A DNA stretch of 21,895 nucleotides from Oscillospiraceae bacterium (lineage in GTDB: Bacteria > Bacillota_A > Clostridia > Oscillospirales > Oscillospiraceae): positions 1 through 21,895 of the forward strand of contig JAFQDR010000257.1 of the NCBI GenBank assembly GCA_017415945.1, written 5' to 3'. A program made the translations under genes and the position numbers. Every line of letters starts with the position of its first letter. Positions within the stretch are counted from its first letter, which is position 1. The notes under the pieces are model-generated. The model made no database searches and was not told the origin of the DNA. It worked only from the letters and a program-made list of their open reading frames with translations. Of the stretch, positions 15,180 to 21,895 are shown piece by piece.

Positions 15180-15210
15180 AAAAACCTCCGTATGTAAAAT
15201 CATACGGAGG
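15180..15210 (-). terminator. Rho-independent terminator after the HTH-Fic gene, just before the sortases
   Basis: CCTCCGTATG (15185-15194) and CATACGGAGG (15201-15210) are exact 10-bp complements around a 6-base loop. On the minus strand TTTTT (15184-15180) follows. It ends the Fic transcript 17 bp past its stop. Because the sortase ATG at 15159 follows at once, it may also act as an attenuator for the sortase genes. Confidence 0.85.
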
Positions 15211-15227
15211 ATAATTGCAATATTCAC

Positions 15228-16115
15228 TTAGTACTTTATTCTGAAATAATCCAGATACACTTTAAAACGATCCTGTGCAGTTAAGCAGGTGCCCATCAAG
15301 AAGCCGCGCTCATGATCCCATTGACTCAATCCGCGATAATAAAACAATTTCAAATTATCTTCGATAATAAACGGCACTATTTTATGTTTCAGACATTCTT
15401 TAAACAGAATCAATCTGCCAACACGTCCATTACCATCTTGGAACGGATGAATCCTTTCAAACGCAACATGAAATGCTATGATATCCTCAAAGGATTTATT
15501 CGGCTTGGCATTATAACTCTTTAATAGAGCATCCATTGCAGCAGGAACATCTTCGGGTAATGTTGTTTGCTGCCCGCCGACCTCGTTTGGAAGCTTTTTG
15601 TATTCACCAACCGCAAACCAGTTTTTTCTGCTGTCAGTGGTTCCCGATTTCAATGTGTAATGCAGTTCCTTAATAAACTTTTCCGTCAGTGGACCGGTAG
15701 CGTGTTCAATGACCATATCTATGCAGCGGAAATGATTGGCCGTTTCAATCACATCATCCAGATTGACCACCTCTCCTTCAAAGCCGATGGTATTGGTCTC
15801 AAAGATATATATAGTCTGGTCGTGAGTCAAACGACTTCCTTCAATATGATTGGAGTTATAAGTCAAATCAATTTGCACCTTATGATAGATTCCGCCCTTT
15901 CGCTGATTGCATTTTTCATCACGAAGAATTTCCAGCAAAGGATTGCCCTCTTGCTTTTTATTAATGCGTTCAGGCTTCTCTGCTGTTTCGGGAATATGCC
16001 AAGTCTTGCCGATAAGCATTGCATCGGCAATCTTTCCATTTGCGCAGTAATTTCTCACCGTACGTTCGGAAACACCCCATTTTTTGGCCATTTCAGCTAC
16101 AGATAGATACTTCAT
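15228..16115 (-). CDS. Fic-family protein with N-terminal helix-turn-helix (self-inhibited class II type)
   Basis: A 295-residue protein. Residues 1-45 form an excisionase/MerR-like helix-turn-helix (MKYLSVAEMAKKWGVSERTV, then NYCANGKIADAMLIGKTWHIP). The inhibitory motif SNHIEG at 88-93 fits [S/T]xxxE[G/N] exactly and lies before the Fic core, which is class II auto-inhibition. The catalytic HPFQDGNGR is complete at 223-231. The enzyme would transfer AMP to a protein once the Glu92 block is relieved. The HTH implies that it also binds DNA, probably its own promoter. The start is ATG 16115, preceded by GGAGGGA; the ATG at 16133 has no site. It lies between the pilin and sortase genes, with its own promoter and terminator, so it is either cargo or a regulator of the pilus locus. 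Confidence 0.93.
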   Translation of the reverse strand: MKYLSVAEMAKKWGVSERTVRNYCANGKIADAMLIGKTWHIPETAEKPERINKKQEGNPLLEILRDEKCNQRKGGIYHKVQIDLTYNSNHIEGSRLTHDQTIYIFETNTIGFEGEVVNLDDVIETANHFRCIDMVIEHATGPLTEKFIKELHYTLKSGTTDSRKNWFAVGEYKKLPNEVGGQQTTLPEDVPAAMDALLKSYNAKPNKSFEDIIAFHVAFERIHPFQDGNGRVGRLILFKECLKHKIVPFIIEDNLKLFYYRGLSQWDHERGFLMGTCLTAQDRFKVYLDYFRIKY

Positions 16116-16145
16116 TGTTCCCTCCGAGTGCATTTTTGTGATTTT

Positions 16146-16174
16146 ATTATATCACATTATCGGCAAAAAATATA
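16146..16174 (-). promoter_or_regulatory. Extended -10 promoter of the HTH-Fic gene
   Basis: On the minus strand TGATATAAT gives a perfect TATAAT (16151-16146) with an upstream TG, an extended -10. The -35 position (TATATT, about 16174-16169) is poor, which the TG can offset. The ATG at 16115 is 30 bases on. One arm of a long-spaced inverted repeat covers the spacer and -35 edge. Confidence 0.7.
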
Positions 16175-16213
16175 CTTATTTCGTGAATTAAATTCAACAG
16201 TTTTTTGCCGATA
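16158..16213. repeat. Paired 13-bp inverted sites over the HTH-Fic promoter (candidate operators)
   Basis: TATCGGCAAAAAA at 16158-16170 and its exact reverse complement TTTTTTGCCGATA at 16201-16213 are separated by 30 AT-rich bases. The centre-to-centre distance is 43 bp, about four helical turns, so both sites lie on nearly the same face. No T run follows the outer ends, so it is not a terminator. The position over the promoter and the HTH in the gene product suggest autoregulation. Confidence 0.6.
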
Positions 16214-16220
16214 TACTCAT

Positions 16221-18347
16221 TTATTCTTCGGCCTCCTTCTTACGCAGTACCACGAACATCATAAACGCAGCACCTGCCATCAGCAGAACACCGCCAACAG
16301 TGAACATCCAAGTACCGTAATCACCGGTCTGAGGCAGATTAAAACCACTGGTATTGACTACAGTCAGAGGTGCTTCTGCGTTCACAGAACCATTGTCCTC
16401 CAACATTGTCACCTTGTTGCCGTCTACGGTTGCAGTTGCGGTCAGCAGGTGGTGTTCCATATGTTTCTGGGGCATATTCTTCAGATCACCGGTATCATTG
16501 ATAATGGATGCGTAGCGGGGGTCGTTCTGGATCAGACCCAGCACATCATCAGAGTAGATGTCGCACAGGTCTGCAGTTTCTACCTGAGAGATCACAATCT
16601 TAATGTCATCCTTCAGCAGAGTATAGCCATCATCGGTACGTACTTCGGTCAGAGTGTAAGTGTCGTCTTCCAGACCCTTAACAATGATCTTACCGGTGGA
16701 ATTACCGATATCAACAGGAACGAAGTGAGTAGCATCTGCCTCAGCTGCTACATGTTCAGTCATGTAATAAATGCCTTCTGCTTCATTCAGCTTAGCCTGT
16801 ACAAAATAACCATCGGTATCGTTGTGGATAATGAATTCTACATTTGCAAAGTTGCCTGCGCCGTCGCTGAACAGCTTGGTCAGATCGATGCCGTAAGTGT
16901 ATACATGAGCATCATCAACCAAAGTGTCGTAGTAAGCATTGGAAGAACGTTTCCAAGTGAGAACTACCTTGTTGGTGTTGCCGCTGTCGCCGTATACAGC
17001 GGATGCATCGGAATCAACAGTTGCCTGATAGGTAATACGCAGAGTGCAGTCAGAGTAGCCGCTGTTGACCATGCCGGATGCAGTATAAACTGACTTGCTG
17101 CTGTTGATTTCTGCCAGACCGCGAGGAGTCATCTCGACGGTCATGACATTGTTACCTTCAGCAGTAGTAACATAACCTACGGTGAAAAAGCCGTCTGCTT
17201 CCTTCCAGGTAGTGATTCTGTCGGTGCATGCTGCATCGGTGAAAAATTCCAGAATCACATCGTTCTTGTTATAGGAAATGCCCTTTTCCAGAGTATCGAT
17301 GAAAGTATAAGTAGTCAGGTAAGTACTTTCAGAAGTAATGGAAGGCAGAGTGGAAATAATCTGGTAATCAACTACGTCACCTGCAGATGCAGTAGTGGTA
17401 TGCTGATATCCATCGGAAATGTCGGTAGCGGAACCGTTGTGCTTTGCACTGCCGGTGTCATCATAGTTTTCGCGCAGAGTTTTTTCCAGAGAAGGAATAC
17501 CGGTCAGATTCTTGGGGTACAGAGTCACATCGTAGATCCAGCGAGTACCGCCATCATCGGCATTGGTGCCGTTCACAGAGGTCATAGGCAGAGACACCAG
17601 GAAGGGATCAGTGGTGGAAACAACCATTTCAGGAACTGCAGTTTCAACACACAGGTACAGACCCAGAGGCAGACCGGAAACGGAGGTCTTACCATAGGCA
17701 TCAGTCAGAGACATTGCAACACCGCCATTATTCGCCATGTACTGTTCCAAAGCGTTCTTCACGGTAGTGGAGTTGGCTTCCAAAGACTCAGCCAGTGCTT
17801 TAATCAGCACGTCACTCTGATAGTAATAGTTAGCAGTATCCAGCTTTGCAGAATTATCTGCGTTCATATAACGCTTTGCACCGTTTTCCAATCCCAGAGC
17901 ACGCAGGAAATCTGCACCCTTAGTCTTGTTGATGCCATACAGGACTTCAACGTGGTTGTCGGTTCTATGGTTATCTTCATCAGATTCAGTGAACTGAACA
18001 ATGTCTGCAACCTTCAGGTAGGAGAATTCCACGCCCTTGATTGCATAACCGTAGCTCTGCTGACCGTTGCCCAGATCAGAGCTGTTGTCAGAATCGCCGG
18101 CTCTGACGGAACCGCCGAGGATAACGTTTACGCCTTCCTTATCATAAACACCGGTGGAAACATAGGAGCTGTCCCATACGCCGTCCTTTTCGGCATTAGT
18201 CAAGTCGTACTTATAAATCGTCAGAGAACCGGTCTTATCGGTATCAATGGTAGCATTTGCAACGTCAGCTGCACAAACGCCGACAGGCATTGTCATGCAC
18301 AATACCAACGCCAGAACAAGAGCAACTGCTTTCTTAATATTTTTCAT
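16221..18347 (-). CDS. Major pilin / LPQTG-anchored Cna-B surface protein (SpaA-type)
   Basis: A 708-residue secreted backbone pilin. Signal peptide about 1-26 (VALVLALVLCMTMPVGVCAA). The pilin motif WIYDVTLYPKN at 270-280 offers Lys279 as the likely polymerisation lysine. E-box-like YLCVETAVP at 231-239 and YTLTEVRTDDGY near 575 mark Cna-B-type domains that form internal Lys-Asn bonds. The sorting signal LPQTG lies at 671-675, with a hydrophobic segment (MFTVGGVLLMAGAAFMMFVV) and the basic tail RKKEAEE after it. Class C sortases would link Lys279 to the Thr of the next subunit. GAAAGGA about 9 bases before the ATG lies within the end of the adhesin gene, so the two are one operon. No frame damage is seen. 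Confidence 0.95.
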   Translation of the reverse strand: MKNIKKAVALVLALVLCMTMPVGVCAADVANATIDTDKTGSLTIYKYDLTNAEKDGVWDSSYVSTGVYDKEGVNVILGGSVRAGDSDNSSDLGNGQQSYGYAIKGVEFSYLKVADIVQFTESDEDNHRTDNHVEVLYGINKTKGADFLRALGLENGAKRYMNADNSAKLDTANYYYQSDVLIKALAESLEANSTTVKNALEQYMANNGGVAMSLTDAYGKTSVSGLPLGLYLCVETAVPEMVVSTTDPFLVSLPMTSVNGTNADDGGTRWIYDVTLYPKNLTGIPSLEKTLRENYDDTGSAKHNGSATDISDGYQHTTTASAGDVVDYQIISTLPSITSESTYLTTYTFIDTLEKGISYNKNDVILEFFTDAACTDRITTWKEADGFFTVGYVTTAEGNNVMTVEMTPRGLAEINSSKSVYTASGMVNSGYSDCTLRITYQATVDSDASAVYGDSGNTNKVVLTWKRSSNAYYDTLVDDAHVYTYGIDLTKLFSDGAGNFANVEFIIHNDTDGYFVQAKLNEAEGIYYMTEHVAAEADATHFVPVDIGNSTGKIIVKGLEDDTYTLTEVRTDDGYTLLKDDIKIVISQVETADLCDIYSDDVLGLIQNDPRYASIINDTGDLKNMPQKHMEHHLLTATATVDGNKVTMLEDNGSVNAEAPLTVVNTSGFNLPQTGDYGTWMFTVGGVLLMAGAAFMMFVVLRKKEAEE

Positions 18348-18352
18348 ATTGT

Positions 18353-19327
18353 TTATTCCTTTCGTTTTTTCATACTTTGATTAAATGTAAATACAGCAAC
18401 ACCCATCAGTATATTCCCCACTGCAGAGAAGTACTGAAGACCATTGCCGCCTGTCATAGGTAATTGATATACAGGACAATTGACTACTTGAAGCTCTACC
18501 TCAAAGTCATTATCCGCACTAAGGGTACCTTCAAAGGCAAAATCCGTAAGCAACTGATATCCCTCCAATGTAGAGATTTCTGTTACTCGGTAATGGAGCT
18601 GCGGATGCAGCCCTGTAAAGGATACATAGCCGTTTGCATCAGTGATCAGCTTCCCTTCAGATACCTCGCTTGCAGTACAACCACCTGCGGTAACTCGGTC
18701 GGATTCACTGAATGTCACCGGTGACCAGTTCACAAGATCTTCGGACCATTCCAGAAGGAATTCCACACCTTCCAACACGGTACCCTCATGATTTACTTTA
18801 TGAATGGTGATAGTCCCTGGGATCAATACATTTGTCATGGTTACTTCAACGGTTTCCCCTGCTTTGACTGTCATAGTCTGTGGATTACCGCTTTCATTTT
18901 TGTAGTACGAATCCTCGGGGATGATTTCCGTAATGATGTACTCCCCCGGTTCAAGTCGTCCTGTGGTCACAGTACCATCGTACTCTGTAACAAAAGTGCC
19001 GATCAGCTCGTTGTCGCTTGCTCGTCGTACCTCAAAGCTCCATCCTGCCGTGCTGCCGCCTGTGGGCATTGTCTTGATAATTTTTGCCTTACCATAATGG
19101 GTGTTCGCAAAGGTCACCGTCGTATCCTGACCTGCCTTAATTTCGAACTGCTGTACGGTTTCATCCATAATCCAATACTCATCAGCAAAGCGACCATAAG
19201 CATCATCCGTTTCAGCTGCATAATAAATACCCGGTTCCAGCATCATAGATACCGTACCGTCCGCAGCAGTAGTCAGCGTCTTGATTGGATCTCTGCAGTC
19301 TGCATCACGGTACCTGTAATCATCCAA
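18353..19327 (-). CDS. C-terminal fragment of the split adhesin: Cna-B repeats and LPMTG anchor
   Basis: A 324-codon frame whose first usable codon is TTG at 19327, with no properly spaced ribosome site, so independent translation is doubtful. From YRDADC onward it continues exactly the Cna-B repeat that breaks off in the upstream frame. It then holds the rest of that repeat (AADGTVSMMLEPGIYYAAE), a second (KAKIIKTMPTGG ... DGTVTTGRLEPGEYIITE) and a third (TITIHKVNHEGTVLEGVEF ... YVSFTGLHPQLHYRVTE). The wall-sorting signal LPMTG follows, with a hydrophobic stretch and KKRKE. It contains no signal peptide. I read it as the 3' part of one broken gene and not as a separate gene. Confidence 0.85.
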   Translation of the reverse strand: MDDYRYRDADCRDPIKTLTTAADGTVSMMLEPGIYYAAETDDAYGRFADEYWIMDETVQQFEIKAGQDTTVTFANTHYGKAKIIKTMPTGGSTAGWSFEVRRASDNELIGTFVTEYDGTVTTGRLEPGEYIITEIIPEDSYYKNESGNPQTMTVKAGETVEVTMTNVLIPGTITIHKVNHEGTVLEGVEFLLEWSEDLVNWSPVTFSESDRVTAGGCTASEVSEGKLITDANGYVSFTGLHPQLHYRVTEISTLEGYQLLTDFAFEGTLSADNDFEVELQVVNCPVYQLPMTGGNGLQYFSAVGNILMGVAVFTFNQSMKKRKE

Positions 19328-20949
19328 CCTTCCAGATTTTCCCCTGTGTTTGTGGTCTTTCGGAAAGTACCCTTGCCGTTATGCGTGTTGGTAAAAGTGG
19401 CACTGGCAGTCTGATTCGATGAGACACTCACTGTTTTTGTAGATGTATCGCACACCCAGTAGCTATCGCTGTTCCCCTGCTCACGGATATAATAGGTCCC
19501 GATCGGTACGTTATTGATCTTCACCTTGCCATCTGCACCGGAGGTATATGTTCCATAAAGCTGAGTGCAGGCAGAGTCCTTATACACCTCAAATTTCCAC
19601 CCACTTAGGTCTGAGCCTGTATTGGTGTTCTTGATAATTTCAATGGCCCCCTTGGTCTCTGTCTTGATTTTGAAGTACGCCTTCATTTCCCCGCTTACCT
19701 TCCCGTACAAAGAGATACAGGTCTGGTAACTGGAAATATACGGACTGTACCAAAGAGAATAAGTGGAGTTTTCGGGAGAAAACAGATTGCGGCTGCAAGA
19801 GAAAACCGTGGAATCGGAGATTGTCCCATTCTGAGTAATCGTCAATTTGTTTCCGGACTTGGAAAAAGAAGCACCGTTCCCATTGGGAAAAGTGAACTTA
19901 CTCAGAACTCCATTGCTGTCGGTAACTGTTGTGGAATTCCCTGTCATGGTAATAGTCGGAGCAGAACTACTGTTCTTACTCGTGAAACTGGGGATTTTCA
20001 AATGGACTTTGATGCTGTTTTCAATGGATTCGTAATAATCTCCGAAGCGCCAAATATTGTTTACCCCCGCATTGTAAAATACATCACCGGATGTATAACC
20101 ATTGGAGGCCAGACGTTCGAAGGTGTTGGGATCTCGCAGGCCGGTTACAATCTCATAAATGAGGAACTGGGTAGCACAGCGGAGATAAACATTGGGGTTA
20201 TCTCCCATCGCTGTCGTAGCAGCATCCACAGAGTGATCCCAGAGCTCATCGCTGTAAAGGAGAATCAACGCAATGGCCTGTCTACGTGCCAATGGCATAC
20301 TGTACCAGACACCTTCACCGTATGTCCCTGCACTACCTTCAAGAGTCACCCCGGCATCCTGTGCATTGTAGGAAGTAGATTCGCCGAAGTTCTTATGCGG
20401 TTCAATACAGTAGATTGTGTGATTCTTGTTAGGACCTGCATAGTGCCAACCAATATTCTTGATGTATGCAGTTCTCAACGTCCCATTACCATTCTCCGGA
20501 TATGTTACGGCAATCTGTGTGCCCATTCTGACCGTATAGTCAGGCTTTGAGAGGTTGAAGAACATCAAATTCCCTGTTGTGGCAGATAGCAGCATGATAT
20601 CTTCGTTGGTAACATCCTCAACAGGTTCCCCCTCTTCAGCAATCCTCTGCTGCGGGGTAACCAAAGGAGCTGTTTGAGATTCCTCGGTTATCGTTTCTGC
20701 TTCGGTAGTTTCATCTTGTGAATCACTTTCCGAAAAAGAAAAATCGACGGGTTCCTCTGTCGGCTGCGGTGTCGCTTCCGTGGATTCCGTCGATTCTTCG
20801 GTTTGTTCAGTTGGCTGCACTGTCGTGACAGCAGGCTCAGTGGTTTCTTCTTGTGTGTCTGCACTGACCGCAAACACAGCCGGTGACAGGCTGAATAGAA
20901 GAACCAGAGCCAGCAGCAAAGAGATCATTCGTTTGATTGATCTACACAT
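19273..20949 (-). CDS. N-terminal part of the split adhesin: thioester domain and first Cna-B repeat
   Basis: A 558-residue frame starting at ATG 20949, preceded by GAAAGGA at about 9 bases. Residues 1-29 are a signal peptide (MISLLLALVLLFSLSPAVFA). Residues 30-92 are rich in Thr, Glu and Pro, a flexible linker. A thioester (TQXA-type) domain follows: Cys181 in TIYCIEPHKNFG and Thr260-Gln261 in CATQFLIYEIVTG would form the internal Cys-Gln thioester that bonds covalently to host or matrix amines. One complete Cna-B repeat comes next (AIEIIKNTNTG ... TYYIREQ), then a second that is cut after GWMIT and ends in out-of-frame residues. Alone it lacks any wall anchor, so it would be secreted freely. 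First gene of the pilus operon. Confidence 0.9.
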   Translation of the reverse strand: MCRSIKRMISLLLALVLLFSLSPAVFAVSADTQEETTEPAVTTVQPTEQTEESTESTEATPQPTEEPVDFSFSESDSQDETTEAETITEESQTAPLVTPQQRIAEEGEPVEDVTNEDIMLLSATTGNLMFFNLSKPDYTVRMGTQIAVTYPENGNGTLRTAYIKNIGWHYAGPNKNHTIYCIEPHKNFGESTSYNAQDAGVTLEGSAGTYGEGVWYSMPLARRQAIALILLYSDELWDHSVDAATTAMGDNPNVYLRCATQFLIYEIVTGLRDPNTFERLASNGYTSGDVFYNAGVNNIWRFGDYYESIENSIKVHLKIPSFTSKNSSSAPTITMTGNSTTVTDSNGVLSKFTFPNGNGASFSKSGNKLTITQNGTISDSTVFSCSRNLFSPENSTYSLWYSPYISSYQTCISLYGKVSGEMKAYFKIKTETKGAIEIIKNTNTGSDLSGWKFEVYKDSACTQLYGTYTSGADGKVKINNVPIGTYYIREQGNSDSYWVCDTSTKTVSVSSNQTASATFTNTHNGKGTFRKTTNTGENLEGWMITGTVMQTAEIQSRR

Positions 20950-21098
20950 GGCTTCATTCCTTTCGTTCTTAGTTTTATGCTTACTCTTTCTTTTCGGCAG
21001 GTAAGATTTTCTTGGAAGGGAGAGGTGTGGAGAGGGAAACCTTCTTTCCGGCATAGTTTAGCAGAAAAAGGATAGTCTACCCCCTTGGTCGTGAGCTT
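20950..21098 (-). other. Leader region of the pilus operon
   Basis: A 149-bp non-coding gap between the ParB-like gene and the adhesin start. On the minus strand it is purine-poor and has no convincing hairpin. A weak extended -10 (TGCTAAACT, about 21060) has no matching -35, so I cannot define the operon promoter. The adhesin frame is open back to an ATG at 21054, but that extension is basic, lacks a ribosome site and would bury the signal peptide. Confidence 0.4.
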
Positions 21099-21895
21099 TC
21101 ATCGATCCATATCCCGCTGTCGTCTGCGGTACAATTCAAGTGCTTTAATTATCGTATCTTCAATATTCTTTGCGGGCGTCCCCGGTGCAAAGAATCGTCC
21201 GATACGATCTCTTGGAATTTTGAATACTTCTTTCTGATTTGGCTTTTCCTCCTGCATAATTGAGAAGATCACATCCATGGTCAGTCGCTCTTCCTCGGAG
21301 AACTTACGCATCTTCATCGCTTGTACGTGGGAAGGTGTTGCTTCCTCTGTAAGCATAGTTTCATGCAAATCTCGCTGTTCCTGCTCGGTCAAGTATGAAA
21401 GCTCTACTGCAGGCCGCATCGCGATCTGCAGCTTGTCCTTGTCTTTGAGTACGGAATTGTCCACCAGTTCCAAAATTTCCGGAATGAGGTAGGTCAACCG
21501 GATATAGCGTTGGATTTGACGAGCACTATCAGGAGAATCATCTGCAAGTATTTCTCTAGATTTTTGTCCATCAAAATTGTGGCCCAGTGGGCCACAATTA
21601 CTTTTAGATGGCCTTCCTACCTGTCTATTCATTGCATCCAACTTCATCTTGTAAGCAAATGCTTTTTCCGACGGAAGAAGCTGTTCTCGCTGCAGATTGG
21701 AGTCCACCATGATGAGGGTTGCTTCATCATCGGAAAGATTTCGAACAATGCACGGCAGCTTCGTCTGCTCTGCCAGTTCACTTGCCGTCTTTCGTCGATG
21801 ACCTGCTATCATCTCATATCTGCCATCTGACTTTGGACGCACAATAGTCGGGACAAGCACTCCATGCTGCTTTATACTGTCTGTCATTTCCGTCA
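21099..21895 (-). CDS. ParB/Noc-like partition protein (N-terminus beyond right edge)
   Basis: A 265-residue part of a ParB-family protein. The frame continues through the right edge (TEMTDSIKQHGVLVPTIVR), and the Met at 21887 is internal to the conserved N-terminal domain, so the true start lies outside. MIAGHRRKTASELA is the family GxRR nucleotide-binding patch, and SNLQREQLLPSEKAFAYK is the next ParB box. KSREILADDSPDSARQIQRYIRLTYLI is a helix-turn-helix for DNA binding. The C-terminal part (about 190-262) is variable and helical. In ICEs such proteins serve maintenance or gene control rather than chromosome partition. No ParA or parS site is visible in the window. The gene ends 149 bp before the adhesin. 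Confidence 0.92.
   Translation of the reverse strand, partial: TEMTDSIKQHGVLVPTIVRPKSDGRYEMIAGHRRKTASELAEQTKLPCIVRNLSDDEATLIMVDSNLQREQLLPSEKAFAYKMKLDAMNRQVGRPSKSNCGPLGHNFDGQKSREILADDSPDSARQIQRYIRLTYLIPEILELVDNSVLKDKDKLQIAMRPAVELSYLTEQEQRDLHETMLTEEATPSHVQAMKMRKFSEEERLTMDVIFSIMQEEKPNQKEVFKIPRDRIGRFFAPGTPAKNIEDTIIKALELYRRRQRDMDR

Larger units (their letters stand above)
18353..20949 (-). pseudogene. Thioester-domain pilus-tip adhesin split by a one-base frameshift (whole locus)
   Basis: Joining the two frames near 19310-19318 gives one protein of about 865 residues: signal peptide, Thr/Glu-rich linker, thioester domain, four Cna-B repeats, LPMTG. Around the break the DNA reads ATTACAGGTACCGTGATG. 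Adding one base (ACAGTGTACCGT) would read GWMITVYRDADC, which lines up with GWKFEVYKDSAC of the repeat before. There is no slippery homopolymer, so mutation or sequencing error is likelier than programmed frameshifting. Confidence 0.75.

Noticed and set aside
16128..18380. Long plus-strand open frames opposite the pilin gene
   Set aside because: The minus strand has signal peptide, pilin motif, LPQTG and a ribosome site; the plus frames are low-quality shadows caused by codon bias.
19273..19327. Programmed frameshift in the adhesin
   Set aside because: No slippery heptamer or homopolymer and no clear downstream stimulatory hairpin; simple base loss explains it better.
20950..21054. Longer N-terminus of the adhesin from ATG 21054
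   Set aside because: The added residues are basic and lack a ribosome site, while ATG 20949 has one and begins a normal signal peptide.
1..21895. CRISPR arrays, tRNA or rRNA genes, insertion sequences, integrase or att sites
   Set aside because: No regularly spaced repeats, cloverleaf sequences, transposase or recombinase motifs were seen on either strand.

Overview
The window is the conjugation core plus cargo of an integrative and conjugative element (ICE). It belongs to the broad Tn1549 / Clostridioides difficile CTn-like type found in gut Clostridia. The evidence is a nearly unbroken minus-strand gene order that is diagnostic for this family: ParB, then pilus cargo, DUF3848, DUF3991/toprim primase, MobC, relaxase, PcfB, VirD4, a Maff2-like small membrane protein, VirB6/TrbL, PrgI, VirB4 and a CD1108-type cell-wall hydrolase. 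Strong AGGAGG-type ribosome sites, LPxTG proteins and sortases point to a Gram-positive (Bacillota) host. The species cannot be read from this sequence. Both ends cut through genes, and no integrase, att site or chromosomal flank is visible.

Right part (about 12.8-21.9 kb, minus strand). A ParB-like protein runs off the right edge. Next comes a surface-pilus locus: a thioester-domain/Cna-B adhesin with an LPMTG signal, broken by an apparent one-base frameshift, and a 708-residue LPQTG backbone pilin. An HTH-Fic protein with its own promoter follows, then a terminator, and then two class C-like sortases. A conserved ICE protein of unknown function follows with overlapping or abutting frames.

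Middle (about 9.7-12.8 kb). DUF3848, the toprim primase and MobC (minus strand) flank a 128-bp non-coding gap with two hairpins, the best oriT candidate. Between MobC and the relaxase sits a plus-strand pair, a VbhA-like antitoxin candidate and a Fic enzyme, with its own promoter and a clean Rho-independent terminator.

Left part (1-9.7 kb, minus strand). Relaxase, PcfB, VirD4, Maff2-like, VirB6, a small protein, PrgI, VirB4 and the hydrolase form the relaxosome and type IV secretion machine. They are arranged with overlapping or closely spaced frames. A single AT-rich plus-strand gene for a putative zinc metallopeptidase (HEFTH motif), with a near-consensus promoter and followed by a large hairpin, breaks this operon between the Maff2-like gene and virB6.

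Working together: MobC and the relaxase would nick oriT, PcfB and VirD4 would pass the complex to the VirB4/VirB6/PrgI channel, and the hydrolase would open the cell wall. Primase and ParB support establishment and maintenance. The pilus may promote cell contact. The three plus-strand genes and the HTH-Fic gene look like cargo or control modules added to the backbone. The points most worth a second look are the lone metallopeptidase, the two different kinds of Fic system, the split adhesin, the missing canonical start for full-length VirD4, and the palindromes that no gene explains.
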